A stretch of 64,000 nucleotides of DNA from Kyrpidia tusciae DSM 2912 (GCF_000092905.1 NC_014098.1:62001-126000); one strand, 5' to 3'; positions 23,812-34,522 are shown, numbered from the stretch's first letter. Numbers and translations: made by a program. The notes: generated by a model from the letters alone, not told the origin.

Positions 23812-26316
23812 ATGGCAAAGCAAATGGTGAACGATCGCCGGGTGCGCTGGGGCGCAAATTGGGTTAAGGGGATGGTCGACCGGTCCAAGCGAATCAGTCA
23901 GCACTTTTCACTGGTGTGGGGCGTTCGCATTCTGCTTGCTGCGATTGGGTTCTTCCTTGGCCGGGCATGGATTGTCGGCCTTTTGTCGCCTTTTTCCCTG
24001 GCCTGTTACGCTGTAGTCCTGGGAAGCCGCAGAACGGCGGCCCCCTTGGTGTTTCTCAGCACTTTGGCGGGGGTGGCCACGGTTTCTGAGGATCCCCATC
24101 GAGTGTTTGTCGTGTTAACCACGTTGACGGCGTACCGCATGGTTTTTGGGTGGCTGTCCCGGCGGCAACGGCTGGGTTCGGTGGAAGTGCCCGTGGCCGT
24201 CATTGGAACTGACATCCTGGTCAAAGGATTGGACGCGGCCATTACAGGAGGAGGGAATCCCTTCACCTGGGTGGTGGTGGGATTGGACGCCGCGCTCGCG
24301 GGGATCCTCAGCATGATTTTCCTGCAGGCCATCCCGGCCCTGAGCCACCGGGCCCGAGTGCGACCTTTGCGGGCGGAGGAGATTCTGTGCCTCGTGATCC
24401 TGTTTGGATCGGTGTTGACCGGCATGCAGGGGATTGCGGTTCACGGGGTATCTCTTGATGCTGTTCTCAGCCGGTACTTGCTCCTGATTTTCGCGTTGAT
24501 CGGTGGAACCGGCCTGGGGGCAGCCGTGGGCGTGGTCACCGGGATCCTCATGACCTTGGGAAACATGGCGTCGATCTACGAGATCGGGGTCCTCGCCTTT
24601 TCCGGATTGCTGGCCGGATTACTCCAGGAAGGCAAAAAAATTGGCGTCGGTCTGGGGGCGATGATCGGGTCCATTCTGCTGACCGCCTACTCCTCGGATT
24701 GGCATCAGGTGTCCCTGGGGTTGCAGGAGACCGTGGCCGCTTTCCTCCTGTTCGCCTTGACCCCGAGTGCTTGGATCGACTACGCTGCCCGGTTTACCCC
24801 TGGAACTCGGGAGTATGCCGGGGTCCGCCAAGACTACGTGCGCCGGGCCCGGGACATGATGGCCGCCCGAATCCGGGAGGTTTCGGAGGTGTTCGATGAA
24901 CTGGGACAGGCCTTCCGTGGGGCCGAGCGGTCCACCCGGGAACCGGAGGATCTGCTCAACGAAGCGGTGGAGCGGTCGGCGAAGATGGTTTGCGCCTCCT
25001 GTGCCCGGCGAAACGTCTGCTGGGAACGGGACTTTTATGCGACATACCGGGCAATGGCGGATACGATCGCCGTAATGGACATCGATGGGCCGATCCAGTC
25101 CCGGGATGCGCCCGATGATCTTCGGCGACGCTGTATCCGAACGGAACGCATGATTCCCGCCCTTTGGCAGTCCCTGGAGGTCATTCACCGGGATGCTTTC
25201 TGGAACCGGCAAATCCGGGAAAGCCGGGAATTGGTGGGAGCGCAGCTTGAAGGTGTCTCTCAAATCATGACCAATTTAGCTGCTGAGATTCAGCGGGAGG
25301 TGAACACGGCATCGGAGCAAGAGGAGCATGTCCTGGCGGCATTGGAACACATCGGCCTGCACATTCAACAAGTGGATATCATCAGTCTCGAAGAAGGGAA
25401 GGTGAGCATTGAGATCACCCAAGCGATGTGCACCGGCCATGAAGAATCAGCCAAATTGATCGCCCCTCTGTTGTCCGATATCGTGGGCGAACCGATTTCC
25501 GTGGAGCGGATCCACTGCAGCCGGGGGGAGGGGCCGTGTACCGTCTCGTTCACCTCCTCAAAATCTTTCGCGATTCGGGCGGGGGTGGCCTCTGCGGCCA
25601 AGGGTGGTGCCATTCTGTCGGGCGATTCTTACACCCTGCTCGATGTCGGCAACGGCAAGTTCGCGGTGGCGATCAGTGATGGTATGGGGAACGGGGAGCG
25701 CGCCCAGGCGGAGTCCAAAGCTGCCGTTGGCATGCTGGAACAATTGTTAAAAGCGGGGTTTGATGAGCAACTGTCCGTCCGGACAGTGAATGACGTACTG
25801 ATGCTCCGGTCGAAGGAGGAGATGTACGCAACCTTAGACCTGGCCTTGGTGGATCTGTTTACGGCTCGAACCGAATTTCTCAAGATTGGCGCGGTTCCCA
25901 GCTTTGTCAAGCGAGATGGCGACGTCTTTGTGGTCCAGGGCCGGGGATTGCCGATCGGGATTCTCGACAACCTATCTTTCGACGCGATCGAAGAGACGCT
26001 AAAACCTGGAGATCTGTTGATCATGGTCTCCGATGGCGTCTTCGAGGCTGCCCGGCACACGGAAGAACGAGAGGCATGGCTCTTGCGGCAAATTGCGCGG
26101 ATCGAGTCCAGGGATCCCCAGGAGGTGGCCGATCTATTGGTGGAAATGGCGGTTCGGATGAATCGGGGGGAAGTTCCGGACGATACCACCGTGGTGGTGG
26201 CGCGAATCGACCCCGCAGAACCGGAATGGGCCACGATCCATCTTCCCGGGGTGCCAAAATTGCGCCGTCCCAAGCGGCCGACCGATGGTCGCCGGGTGGT
26301 GGGGGTGAGCGGGTAG
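23812..26316 (+). CDS. spoIIE: Stage II sporulation protein E (SpoIIE phosphatase)
   Basis: Membrane phosphatase that dephosphorylates SpoIIAA to release sigma-F in the forespore and helps polar septation. About 834 aa (B. subtilis 827). Roughly ten membrane segments occupy residues 35-320, a regulatory/FtsZ-interacting region follows (with CASCARRNVCWERD), then a PP2C domain from about 590 with ISDGMGNGERA near 621 and MVSDGVFEAARH near 739 carrying metal-binding Asp residues. The start is ATG 23812 using GGTGGAG at 23800-23806; GTG 23800 is possible. The Spo0A promoter is described separately. Confidence 0.97.
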   Translation: MAKQMVNDRRVRWGANWVKGMVDRSKRISQHFSLVWGVRILLAAIGFFLGRAWIVGLLSPFSLACYAVVLGSRRTAAPLVFLSTLAGVATVSEDPHRVFVVLTTLTAYRMVFGWLSRRQRLGSVEVPVAVIGTDILVKGLDAAITGGGNPFTWVVVGLDAALAGILSMIFLQAIPALSHRARVRPLRAEEILCLVILFGSVLTGMQGIAVHGVSLDAVLSRYLLLIFALIGGTGLGAAVGVVTGILMTLGNMASIYEIGVLAFSGLLAGLLQEGKKIGVGLGAMIGSILLTAYSSDWHQVSLGLQETVAAFLLFALTPSAWIDYAARFTPGTREYAGVRQDYVRRARDMMAARIREVSEVFDELGQAFRGAERSTREPEDLLNEAVERSAKMVCASCARRNVCWERDFYATYRAMADTIAVMDIDGPIQSRDAPDDLRRRCIRTERMIPALWQSLEVIHRDAFWNRQIRESRELVGAQLEGVSQIMTNLAAEIQREVNTASEQEEHVLAALEHIGLHIQQVDIISLEEGKVSIEITQAMCTGHEESAKLIAPLLSDIVGEPISVERIHCSRGEGPCTVSFTSSKSFAIRAGVASAAKGGAILSGDSYTLLDVGNGKFAVAISDGMGNGERAQAESKAAVGMLEQLLKAGFDEQLSVRTVNDVLMLRSKEEMYATLDLALVDLFTARTEFLKIGAVPSFVKRDGDVFVVQGRGLPIGILDNLSFDAIEETLKPGDLLIMVSDGVFEAARHTEEREAWLLRQIARIESRDPQEVADLLVEMAVRMNRGEVPDDTTVVVARIDPAEPEWATIHLPGVPKLRRPKRPTDGRRVVGVSG

Positions 26317-26426
26317 TCCCGGATGCAAAGATCTTGGAGCAAAAACGGACCGGTACGACTTTTATTCTGACGGCCTTCCCGTGTACAATAAAAATCGGGA
26401 TCCAGAGGAGACGGGAAGGGAACCAC

Positions 26427-27173
26427 GTGGAGCATATTATGGCCGTCTGCTTACAGGCGGGGTCCATTCTCTTACGAAGCGGGGCGGAAACATCCCGGGT
26501 GGAGGAGACGATCGTTCGTCTGGCCCGGGCGGCCGGGGTGGATCGGGTGGACACCTTTGTCACCCTGACCGGAATTTTTATTTGCCTTGAAAAAGATGGG
26601 ACGTCCTTGACCCGCCTGACCCGGGTCCATGAGGTGGGCACCGATCTGCAGCGGGTGACGGAAGTGAATCACCTGTCTCGCCAGTTCGTTCGCGGGGAAC
26701 TGTCGTTGTCTGAGATTCAGGAGCGGTTGACGGCCCTGGAGAACCGACGCCCCCTCTATCACCCGCTGCTCCGAGCGGCGGCCGCTTTTGTCTCCGCCGG
26801 TTCCTATGGGTTTCTCATGTCCGGGAACTGGCGCGTTTTGCTTCCTTCGGCCCTGGGCGGGGTTGTGGCCCATTTGGTTTCCCAATGGAACACAAGGGGA
26901 CAGGGAGGCAACTTTTTGCGCGTTTTTCTGGGCGCGATGATCGGTTCCTCGGCCGGGGTTGGAGCCGCTTTTCTCGATGGCGACCTGGGCCGGGTCGGCC
27001 AAATCGTGGTGGGCGCCACGATCCCCTTGGTTCCGGGTGTGGCGGTGACCACCGCGATTCGAGATCTATTATCCGGGGACCTCTTGTCAGGCATGGCCCG
27101 GGGAACCGAGGCACTGCTCACGGCGGTGGCCATTGCCATAGCGGTGGGCTTAGTACTGGGGGTCGTACTGTGA
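26427..27173 (+). CDS. Threonine/serine exporter ThrE-type, large subunit (YjjP-like)
   Basis: 248 aa. A soluble N-terminal part (MAVCLQAGSILLRSGAETSRVEETIVRLA ... VDTFVTLTGIFICL) precedes about five membrane segments with the family motif VGATIPLVPGVAVTTAIRDLLSGDLLSG. This is the YjjP half of a split ThrE exporter. The start is GTG 26427 with AAGGGAA at 26416-26422; a longer frame reads back into spoIIE and is rejected. Its stop overlaps the GTG of the small subunit, indicating coupling. Substrate (Thr/Ser or dicarboxylate) is not determined by sequence. Confidence 0.87.
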   Translation: MEHIMAVCLQAGSILLRSGAETSRVEETIVRLARAAGVDRVDTFVTLTGIFICLEKDGTSLTRLTRVHEVGTDLQRVTEVNHLSRQFVRGELSLSEIQERLTALENRRPLYHPLLRAAAAFVSAGSYGFLMSGNWRVLLPSALGGVVAHLVSQWNTRGQGGNFLRVFLGAMIGSSAGVGAAFLDGDLGRVGQIVVGATIPLVPGVAVTTAIRDLLSGDLLSGMARGTEALLTAVAIAIAVGLVLGVVL

Positions 27174-27622
27174 CGGGGCTGACGGCGGCAGGGGTGCTGG
27201 CGAGCTTCCTTTCGACGTTGAGTTACGCTGTACTGTCGGGTGTTCCGCTTCGGGCCCTGTTTCCGGCGGGTCTTGGCGGTGCCTTGGCCTGGACGGTGTA
27301 CAGCATTGGGTCAGCAGCGGGGATCGGCCCTGTGGCGTCAACTTTTGCCGGGGCGCTCAGCTCCGCATTTTTGGCGGAAGGGCTTGCCAGGCGAATGAGG
27401 ATGCCTGCGACGTTGTTTCAACTGAGCGGCATCATTCCGCTGGTTCCCGGGACCACCGCCTTCGCCACTATGCGGGATTTTGTAACGGGGGATTACCAGC
27501 GAGGTTTAGCCGACGGGACCATGACCGGGTTTTTGGCCGGTGCCATCGCGGCCGGATTGGTATTCGCAGGCACAGCGGTTCGGGGGCTGGGGAGGCGAGC
27601 CCGTGATCGACAAGCTCATTGA
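27170..27622 (+). CDS. Threonine/serine exporter ThrE-type, small subunit (YjjB-like)
   Basis: 150 aa, almost entirely hydrophobic with about four to five helices. It carries the second copy of the exporter motif (LSGIIPLVPGTTAFATMRDFVTGDYQRG). It starts at GTG 27170 within GTGA overlapping the preceding stop. It should form one transporter with the large subunit; fused single-chain ThrE exists elsewhere. The 3' end overlaps tilS by 20 bp. Confidence 0.87.
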   Translation: MTGLTAAGVLASFLSTLSYAVLSGVPLRALFPAGLGGALAWTVYSIGSAAGIGPVASTFAGALSSAFLAEGLARRMRMPATLFQLSGIIPLVPGTTAFATMRDFVTGDYQRGLADGTMTGFLAGAIAAGLVFAGTAVRGLGRRARDRQAH

Positions 27623-29096
27623 TTGGTTTGACAGGCATCGGGAGCTCCCGCCGCTTCACCGGGTGGTGCTGGCCGTATCCGGGGGCGTCGATTCCATGGT
27701 CGCCATGGATTTAATCGGCCAGTTGTCCGGCGCCCTGGGATTCAGTGTGGTGGTGTGCCATGTGGATCACCGCATGCGGCCCGAATCCGGGGATGAACAG
27801 CGGTTTGTCGAGGCTGAGGCAGTCCGGCGGGGCTTGGCGTTTCAGGGGGTTGCCGTGGATGTTCCGGGTCGAATTCGAAAAACGGGCGAATCCCCCCAAG
27901 CGGCGGCGCGCGCGTTGAGATATGAGGCGTTGACCCAGTGCGCCCGGGAGGCAGGGGCTGAGGCGGTGATTTTAGCCCACCATCAGGATGACCAAGCGGA
28001 AACGGTATTGCTGCGGCTTCTTCGCGGCACCTCACCCGCGGGCCTCGGGGGGATGAACGAGGTTCGGCGGTGGGGGGATTTGTGGTGGCTGCGCCCCTTC
28101 CTCAAGGTGCCGAAGGCGGAGTTGGTCGCCTATGCAACGGATCACGGGATTCCTTATCGCGAGGATCCTTCGAATTGGTCCACGAAGTATCTGCGCAATA
28201 AAATCCGCCTGCAATTGATTCCTCTCCTCGAAAGGGAGTACCAGCCCCAGATCAAAAATCATTTGGCGCGTTTGGCTCAGATGATACAGGAAGATGAAGC
28301 GGTACTCACCCCGATGGCCCTGGAGGCCCGAGACCGGTGTGTAAGGGGGGGATCAGGTAATTATCGAATCGATATCCCGCGGTTTTCCGACCTGCCAGCG
28401 GCTTTACAACGCAGGGTCCTTACACTAATATTAGATTATCCCTCTGAGCGGTTGCCCGGGTGGGGAGCGATTCAGGTGGAGGCTCTGCGAAACCTGGCCC
28501 TTCACGGCCGCTCGGGAAGCGAGTTGCGGTTGTCCGGTGGTTGGCGGGCACGGCGTGTGTACGACGAGTTGGTGCTTGACCGATTCGGCGAGGCAGGCCG
28601 CATAGGGGTTGGCCCTGTGGGTGTACCCCCCATGCCGTTGTTGGTGCCGGGGCGTACCTCTTGCCCGATCCTGGGCGTGACGATCGATGCAACCGTAGTC
28701 TCCCGGCAGGAGTGGGAGCTGCGGGCAAGGGCTGAAGCGGCAAACGATCCGGGCGTCGGACCGTCAACTCCCGCCGTGGCTGATTTTGATTGGGAGAGGA
28801 TGGAGGGACGCCCGCTTTTCATTCGATCGAGACTTCCGGGGGACCGGTTTGCCCCCTTTGGTCTCGGAGGCACGAAAAAAATCAAAGACGTATGGATTGA
28901 CGACAAGGTCCCCCGGGAGTTGCGGGACCGGTGGCCTTTACTGGCGGCGGGGCGGGAGATCCTCTGGATTATCGGCTGGCGTCGGTCCGACCGTTGGCCG
29001 GTTGCCAAGGACACCCGGCGGATTCTGCACGTGGAGGCAACATGGACAGACGAGGAGATTCGAGAGTGGGCCCACAGGAGAACGAGGAAAAACTGA
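27603..29096 (+). CDS. tilS: tRNA(Ile)-lysidine synthetase
   Basis: Modifies C34 of tRNA-Ile(CAT) to lysidine with ATP and lysine, essential for AUA decoding. PP-loop SGGVDS at residues 26-31, CHVDHRMRPESGDEQRFV, HHQDDQAETVLLRLLRGT, and the substrate loop REDPSNWSTKYLRNKIRLQLIPLLE are all present, followed by the TilS C-terminal domain (LFIRSRLPGDRFAPFGLGGTKKIKDVWID). 497 aa (B. subtilis 472). The start is GTG 27603 with GGGGAGG at 27589-27595, inside the exporter gene. The stop overlaps hpt. Confidence 0.96.
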   Translation: MIDKLIDWFDRHRELPPLHRVVLAVSGGVDSMVAMDLIGQLSGALGFSVVVCHVDHRMRPESGDEQRFVEAEAVRRGLAFQGVAVDVPGRIRKTGESPQAAARALRYEALTQCAREAGAEAVILAHHQDDQAETVLLRLLRGTSPAGLGGMNEVRRWGDLWWLRPFLKVPKAELVAYATDHGIPYREDPSNWSTKYLRNKIRLQLIPLLEREYQPQIKNHLARLAQMIQEDEAVLTPMALEARDRCVRGGSGNYRIDIPRFSDLPAALQRRVLTLILDYPSERLPGWGAIQVEALRNLALHGRSGSELRLSGGWRARRVYDELVLDRFGEAGRIGVGPVGVPPMPLLVPGRTSCPILGVTIDATVVSRQEWELRARAEAANDPGVGPSTPAVADFDWERMEGRPLFIRSRLPGDRFAPFGLGGTKKIKDVWIDDKVPRELRDRWPLLAAGREILWIIGWRRSDRWPVAKDTRRILHVEATWTDEEIREWAHRRTRKN

Positions 29097-29653
29097 TGAT
29101 GAAGGATCTGGAAACCGTTCTTTATACGGAGGAACAGATCCTGGCGCGGATTCGGAACATGGGGGAACAGTTGACGGCGGAGTATCGGGGAAAGTTCCCG
29201 CTGTTGGTCGGCGTTCTCAAAGGGGCGGTCATGTTCATGTCCGACCTGGTCAAACGCATGGCGATCCCTCTGGAGATAGATTTTATTGCAATCTCTAGCT
29301 ATGGAACATCGACCCGATCCTCGGGGGTTGTACGTATTCTCAAAGACTTGGATCAAGATGTGGATGGCCGGCATGTGCTGATTGTCGAGGATATCGTCGA
29401 TACCGGCCTCACTTTGGCTTACCTTCGCGACGTTTTGGTGCGGCGCAACGCGGCCTCGGTTAAGATTGCGGCACTCTTCGATAAACCCGGACGCCGGCAG
29501 GTCCCGATCGAGCCGGATTATTGCGGGTTCACTGTGCCCAACGCGTTCATCGTCGGCTATGGCCTCGATTATGCGGAGCGCTACCGTAATCTTCCGGATG
29601 TGGGGATTTTAAAAGAGAATGTATACCGGGGCTCCGATACGCCGCGTACATAA
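29096..29653 (+). CDS. hpt: Hypoxanthine phosphoribosyltransferase
   Basis: Purine salvage: converts hypoxanthine or guanine plus PRPP to IMP/GMP. 185 aa. The PRPP loop [30 protein letters not shown] and the C-terminal [22 protein letters not shown] are diagnostic. ATG 29096 overlaps the tilS TGA (TGATGATG); ATG 29099 is one codon later. GAGGA at 29084-29088 is the ribosome site. The order tilS-hpt-ftsH is conserved in Bacillales. Confidence 0.97.
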   Translation: MMKDLETVLYTEEQILARIRNMGEQLTAEYRGKFPLLVGVLKGAVMFMSDLVKRMAIPLEIDFIAISSYGTSTRSSGVVRILKDLDQDVDGRHVLIVEDIVDTGLTLAYLRDVLVRRNAASVKIAALFDKPGRRQVPIEPDYCGFTVPNAFIVGYGLDYAERYRNLPDVGILKENVYRGSDTPRT

Positions 29654-29667
29654 ACTCCGGTTCTCGA

Positions 29668-29696
29668 TTGAGAGGGCTGGGGCTCTATGGTACAAT
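29668..29696 (+). promoter_or_regulatory. Sigma-A promoter of ftsH
   Basis: TTGAGA (29668-29673), 17 bp, TACAAT (29691-29696) with an extended -10 TG at 29688-29689. Confidence 0.75.
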
Positions 29697-29727
29697 TGTT
29701 TCCGCCGTGGCCGAGAGGAGGTCAGGA

Positions 29728-31674
29728 ATGAATAAATTCTTCCGGAGCGCCGCATTTTATTTGCTGATATTTTTGGTGACGGTCGGCATCATTAACTTCC
29801 TCACCGCCGGCCAGCAGGACCGGCAGGATATCACATATAGCGATTTGATCAAGTATGTCCAACAGGGTTCCGTTCAAAGCATGGATGTGACGTCCGATGG
29901 TCTCACCCTCAGGGTGCAGGGCACGCTGACCGATGGTCGGACCTTCACCTCCCGGACCTTGTTTAGTGATCAATTTGTTCAGGATTTGAATAAATTGGCA
30001 ACCAGTACCGGCGCGAAAATCAAGATCAATCCACCCCAGAAAGAATCGGTGTGGTTGAGCTTCTTGACGTCCATTGTGCCGATTGTGTTGATCTTCGTGC
30101 TGTTTTTCTTCCTGTTCAATCAAGCCCAGGGTGGCGGGACCCGGGTGATGAACTTTGGCAAAGCGCGGGCCAAGATGTTTACCGACGACAAGAAAAAAGT
30201 CACGTTTAATGACGTGGCGGGGGCCGACGAGGAAAAGGCCGAGTTGGAGGAGGTCGTGGAGTTTTTGAAGGATCCGCGGCGTTTCTCCAGTTTAGGTGCC
30301 CGAATTCCAAAGGGGATTCTCCTGGTGGGGCCTCCGGGGACGGGGAAAACGCTGTTGGCCCGGGCGGTGGCCGGGGAGGCGGGAGTTCCTTTTTTTAGTA
30401 TTAGCGGATCCGATTTTGTTGAGATGTTCGTGGGTGTCGGCGCGTCCCGGGTGAGGGACTTGTTTGAGACGGCGAAGAAAAATGCTCCGTGTATTATCTT
30501 TATCGACGAGATCGACGCCGTGGGCCGCCACCGTGGCGCAGGGCTTGGCGGAGGCCACGATGAACGGGAGCAGACTTTAAATCAACTGCTCGTCGAGATG
30601 GACGGGTTCAGCGGTCATGAGGGGATTATTATCATAGCTGCCACAAACCGCCCGGACATTCTCGACCCTGCCTTGCTTCGACCTGGACGGTTCGATCGCC
30701 AGATTACTGTGGATCGCCCGGATGTGAAGGGTCGGGAACAGATTCTTAAGGTGCATGCCCGCAACAAACCGCTGGGACCCGATGTATCTCTCGACGTAAT
30801 CGCAAGGCGGACTCCGGGGTTTACCGGGGCGGATTTGGAGAACCTGTTAAATGAAGCCGCGCTGTTGGCCGCGAGGCGCAGCAAAAAGACCATCAACATG
30901 ACGGAAGTCGAAGATGCCATAGACCGGGTGATCGCCGGTCCCGAGAAGCGGAGCCGGGTCATCAGTCCGGTGGAGAAAAAGATCGTGGCTTACCATGAAG
31001 CCGGCCACGCGGTTGTCGGGTATTTTCTCAAGAATGCCGATGCGGTCCACAAGGTGACCATCATCCCCCGGGGAATGGCCGGAGGGTATACCGTGATGCT
31101 GCCGAAGGAAGACCGGTATTTTATGACCCGGTCCGAGATCCTCGATCGGGTGTCGGGTCTCCTCGGCGGGCGGGTAGCCGAGCAGATGGTGCTCGGTGAG
31201 ATCAGCACGGGCGCGCATAATGATCTGGAAAAGGCCACGGAAATTGTCCGTCGCATGGTGACGGAGTTCGGCATGAGTGACAAGTTGGGGCCGATGCAGT
31301 TCGGGCACCGGCAGGGGCAAGTGTTTCTCGGCCGGGACATCGCTCATGAACAAAACTATTCTGATGCGATCGCCTACGAGATCGATAAAGAAATGCGCCG
31401 AATCATAGATGAATGCTATCGGCAGACAGAACAAGTGCTCAGCGAACATCGGGATAAGTTGGAACTATTGGCGCAAACCTTGCTGGAGCGGGAGACGGTG
31501 GATGAAGATGAGATTAAACAGTTGATGGAGCACGGGAAGATCATCGATAAGAAAACCGATGTCCGCGTAACCATCCAACCGCGCAATCCTGATCAGGAGG
31601 GCGGCGGGGATCCCGCATCTCCGCATGAGGAGGCGCCGGCAGAGGAAAATAAGACTCCGCCTCGCCAAGGATAA
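29728..31674 (+). CDS. ftsH: ATP-dependent zinc metalloprotease FtsH
   Basis: Membrane AAA+ protease for quality control and sporulation. 648 aa. Two membrane helices (about 7-25 and 110-130) flank an extracytoplasmic domain. Walker A GPPGTGKT near residue 200, Walker B FIDEIDAV, the second region of homology RPGRFDRQ, and the zinc site HEAGH near 422 are present. The hydrophilic tail is rich in Glu/Pro. The start is ATG 29728 with GAGGAGGT at 29715-29722; the longer frame crosses the promoter. Confidence 0.98.
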   Translation: MNKFFRSAAFYLLIFLVTVGIINFLTAGQQDRQDITYSDLIKYVQQGSVQSMDVTSDGLTLRVQGTLTDGRTFTSRTLFSDQFVQDLNKLATSTGAKIKINPPQKESVWLSFLTSIVPIVLIFVLFFFLFNQAQGGGTRVMNFGKARAKMFTDDKKKVTFNDVAGADEEKAELEEVVEFLKDPRRFSSLGARIPKGILLVGPPGTGKTLLARAVAGEAGVPFFSISGSDFVEMFVGVGASRVRDLFETAKKNAPCIIFIDEIDAVGRHRGAGLGGGHDEREQTLNQLLVEMDGFSGHEGIIIIAATNRPDILDPALLRPGRFDRQITVDRPDVKGREQILKVHARNKPLGPDVSLDVIARRTPGFTGADLENLLNEAALLAARRSKKTINMTEVEDAIDRVIAGPEKRSRVISPVEKKIVAYHEAGHAVVGYFLKNADAVHKVTIIPRGMAGGYTVMLPKEDRYFMTRSEILDRVSGLLGGRVAEQMVLGEISTGAHNDLEKATEIVRRMVTEFGMSDKLGPMQFGHRQGQVFLGRDIAHEQNYSDAIAYEIDKEMRRIIDECYRQTEQVLSEHRDKLELLAQTLLERETVDEDEIKQLMEHGKIIDKKTDVRVTIQPRNPDQEGGGDPASPHEEAPAEENKTPPRQG

Positions 31675-31748
31675 CGCGTAGGGTGCCGACCGAGGCGCCC
31701 TTTGTCATATTGAGGGACAAGCTGGGGTGGGGTGAGGGGGAGCAGGTT

Positions 31749-32834
31749 GTGCGGTTGACGTCTGTGAATCGTCTGGTGCCAGGTGATTGTTTGGCCCGAC
31801 CTGTTTATGACGGGGAGGGACGGGTTCTCGTTGGGGTCGGGGTGCCCCTTACGGCCACGATGATCCGGAGGCTAAAGGAACTGGGAGTGTATGCCTTATA
31901 TCTGGAAGACGCTCGGACAGCCGACGTGGTACTTGGCGACCCCTTGGCCCCTGAGCTTCGCAGGCGGGCGGTAGAGGTGGTGCGGGAGGTCATGCACCGC
32001 CTGACCGAGGGGGACGAAGTAACGAAGCGTTTCGTCCTGCAGAAACAGGCGGCATCCATACGCGGTGTGGTGAATGACCTGGTCGAAGTGGTGCGGGAGA
32101 ATCCCGAGATTCTCCAACAGGTGGCAGATATCTACACCGCAGACGGCTTTCTTTATCATCATTCGGTGCACGTTGCCATTCTGTCCATCGGATTGGGAAT
32201 CGAGGCTGGGCTAACCAATGGGCAGCTCCGGGATCTCGGAATTGGAGCTCTGCTGCACGATGTGGGGAAGCTCCGTATCGCACCAGAAATTTTGAATAAG
32301 CCCACCGAGCTCACCCGTGACGAATACGACCTGGTCAAGCGTCACACGACTTATGGATATGAAATTCTTCAGCGACTGGATGCGATATCGATTCCGAGCG
32401 CCCAAGTGGCTCTACAGCACCACGAGCGTATAGACGGTAGTGGCTATCCCCTGGGTCTGAAGGGGAACGAGCAGCACCTCCTCGGAAGAATTTCGGCAAT
32501 TGCAGACGTCTACGATGCCATGACATCACACCGGGTCTACCGCCCGGGATTATTGCCTCATGAGGCTTATGAACATATCATGGCGGGATGTGGAACCTGG
32601 TACGACAGCGAACTGGTCAAGATTTTTGTTAGGCAGGTTGCAATCTATCCAGTGGGACAAACGGTGCGTTTGAGCACTGGAGAGGTTGGCGTCGTCACGG
32701 AGATTCCCCGAGGGTTTCCCCAGCGCCCCCGAGTCCGTGTCCTCTACGACCCCGAGGGGTGCGAATTGGCTCAGCCCTTTGAACGGGATTTGATTCGGGA
32801 ATTATCTGTGGTCGTTGCCGATGTATTCAGCTGA
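31749..32834 (+). CDS. HD-GYP domain protein, probable c-di-GMP phosphodiesterase
   Basis: About 361 aa. An N-terminal domain (VRLTSVNRLVPGDCLARPVYDGEGRVLVGVG) typical of this group is followed by an HD-GYP domain with HHSVHVAILSIGLG, LLHDVGKLRI (HD near 170), HTTYGYEIL, LQHHERIDGSGYPLGLKG (GYP) and ISAIADVYDAMTSHRVYRPG, then a small C-terminal beta domain. All expected metal ligands appear intact. The start is GTG 31749 with GAGGGGGAG at 31733-31741; GTG 31683 gives an unconserved extension. It sits between ftsH and nadB, a place with no counterpart in B. subtilis. Confidence 0.87.
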   Translation: MRLTSVNRLVPGDCLARPVYDGEGRVLVGVGVPLTATMIRRLKELGVYALYLEDARTADVVLGDPLAPELRRRAVEVVREVMHRLTEGDEVTKRFVLQKQAASIRGVVNDLVEVVRENPEILQQVADIYTADGFLYHHSVHVAILSIGLGIEAGLTNGQLRDLGIGALLHDVGKLRIAPEILNKPTELTRDEYDLVKRHTTYGYEILQRLDAISIPSAQVALQHHERIDGSGYPLGLKGNEQHLLGRISAIADVYDAMTSHRVYRPGLLPHEAYEHIMAGCGTWYDSELVKIFVRQVAIYPVGQTVRLSTGEVGVVTEIPRGFPQRPRVRVLYDPEGCELAQPFERDLIRELSVVVADVFS

Positions 32835-32863
32835 TGAATGAAATCATCGGAGGGGGAGCAGGG

Positions 32864-34522
32864 ATGGTTGTGCCCCGGTATGTGGCATCCGTGGATCCAA
32901 GAGAGGCCCTGGCCCATGAGGTGGATGCTGTGGTGATCGGCGCCGGGATCGCCGGGTTATACGCGGCATTGAAGCTGGCCGTCTGGGGCAAAGTAGCGGT
33001 TCTATACAAAGGCACCCCGGAGGACAGCAACACATTTGCCGCCCAGGGCGGGATTGCCGCCGCGGTGGGTGCCGACGATTCTCCCAATTTGCATGCCCAG
33101 GATACCCTGGCTGCCGGAGCCGGCATCAACGAACCGGAGGCGGTTCGGACGTTGGTAGAAGAGGCGCCTTCTGTCATCCGGGACCTGATTGAGCAAGGTG
33201 CTCTCTTTGACCGATCGGACGGGGAGTATGCTTTGACCCGGGAGGCGGCGCACAGTCGTCGGCGGATTCTTCACTCGGGGGGCGACGCCACGGGGAAAGG
33301 GATTGCTTCCGCGCTCCTGCGGCAGGTTGGCAGACATCCGAACATCACCATGTGGGAACGGACGATGGTTGTCGACCTCTTGACGGTGGGCGGGCGTTGT
33401 GTCGGGGCGGTGGCAGTTCAGGAGCATGGTCGGGAAACGGTTTGGCACGTTTTCGTGGGTGCGGCCACCATCTTGGCCACCGGGGGAGCGGGTCAATTGT
33501 TCGCCCGGACCACAAACCCCGCAGGGGCCACAGGGGACGGGATCGCCCTGGCCTACCGCGCCGGTGCCGAGGTGAGGGATCTCGAATTTGTCCAGTTCCA
33601 CCCCACGGCCTATGCTGGTGAGGGTGCTCCTGTTTTCCTTTTGTCGGAGGCTTTGCGGGGAGAGGGAGCGGTGTTGCGCAATCGGGACGGACATCGTTTC
33701 CTAGAAAATCACCCACAGCGCGAGTTGGCGCCGAGGGATGTGGTGGCGAGGGCGATTGCCAAAGAGTTGAACCGGGGAGAAGAATCGAGGGTGTACCTCG
33801 ATATGACCCATCGGTCCGCAGAGTGGCTGAGGGATCGTTTCCCGAATATCTACAATTTTTTGCTGGACCAAGGAGTGGACATGGCCAGGGATTGGATTCC
33901 GGTAGCGCCTGCCGCCCACTACATGATGGGCGGCGTGGTGACCGATTTAGACGGGCAGACGAAAATTCCTGGGCTTTTTGCTGTTGGCGAAACGGCCTCC
34001 ACCGGTGTTCAGGGAGCGAATCGATTGGCCAGCAACTCCCTGATCGAGGGAGCCGTCTTCGCCCGACGCGCTGCAGAGCGGGCCCGACAAGAAGGGTTCC
34101 GCCAGCGGCGCTCCTTGTTGCTGAACGGACCGGAAGCCGCAGGTGAGGGGTACCCCGGGTTTATTCGCAGCCTGCCCGGTCCGCGGGAGCCAGGGGCCAT
34201 TGAATCGTTTCGCCGGGAGCTACAAAGGCTGATGATGAAAGAGGTCGGTGTCTTTCGGTCCGGGGACTCCATTGCCCGGGCCTTATCAGGGCTTGGCCGG
34301 TGGTTGCCGTCTTTGGTTTACCCGGTTCGAAATCTCGCCGAGGCGGAATGGGTCAACCTGCTGACCACCGCGTTTCTGGTGGCTGAAGCGGCACAGTTGC
34401 GCAAGGAGTCTCGGGGAGCACACTATCGGCATGATTTCCCGGAGACGAACGATACCGAGTGGCGAGCTCATCTCGTGTTTTCTCGGGATCGAGGAGCCTA
34501 CATCCGGGAGGTGGACAGATAG
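32864..34522 (+). CDS. nadB: L-aspartate oxidase
   Basis: Flavoprotein oxidising aspartate to iminoaspartate, the first step of NAD synthesis. Rossmann FAD motif VIGAGIAGLYAALKLA near residues 25-40, AAQGGIAAAVG, HSGGDATGKGIASALL, FVQFHPTAY, the YMMGG active-site segment (AAHYMMGGVVTDLDG) and GANRLASNSLIEG are present. 552 aa from ATG 32864, which has GGAGGGGG at 32849-32856; ATG 32834, overlapping the previous stop, would add ten residues. nadC abuts the stop; nadA is not in the window. Confidence 0.95.
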   Translation: MVVPRYVASVDPREALAHEVDAVVIGAGIAGLYAALKLAVWGKVAVLYKGTPEDSNTFAAQGGIAAAVGADDSPNLHAQDTLAAGAGINEPEAVRTLVEEAPSVIRDLIEQGALFDRSDGEYALTREAAHSRRRILHSGGDATGKGIASALLRQVGRHPNITMWERTMVVDLLTVGGRCVGAVAVQEHGRETVWHVFVGAATILATGGAGQLFARTTNPAGATGDGIALAYRAGAEVRDLEFVQFHPTAYAGEGAPVFLLSEALRGEGAVLRNRDGHRFLENHPQRELAPRDVVARAIAKELNRGEESRVYLDMTHRSAEWLRDRFPNIYNFLLDQGVDMARDWIPVAPAAHYMMGGVVTDLDGQTKIPGLFAVGETASTGVQGANRLASNSLIEGAVFARRAAERARQEGFRQRRSLLLNGPEAAGEGYPGFIRSLPGPREPGAIESFRRELQRLMMKEVGVFRSGDSIARALSGLGRWLPSLVYPVRNLAEAEWVNLLTTAFLVAEAAQLRKESRGAHYRHDFPETNDTEWRAHLVFSRDRGAYIREVDR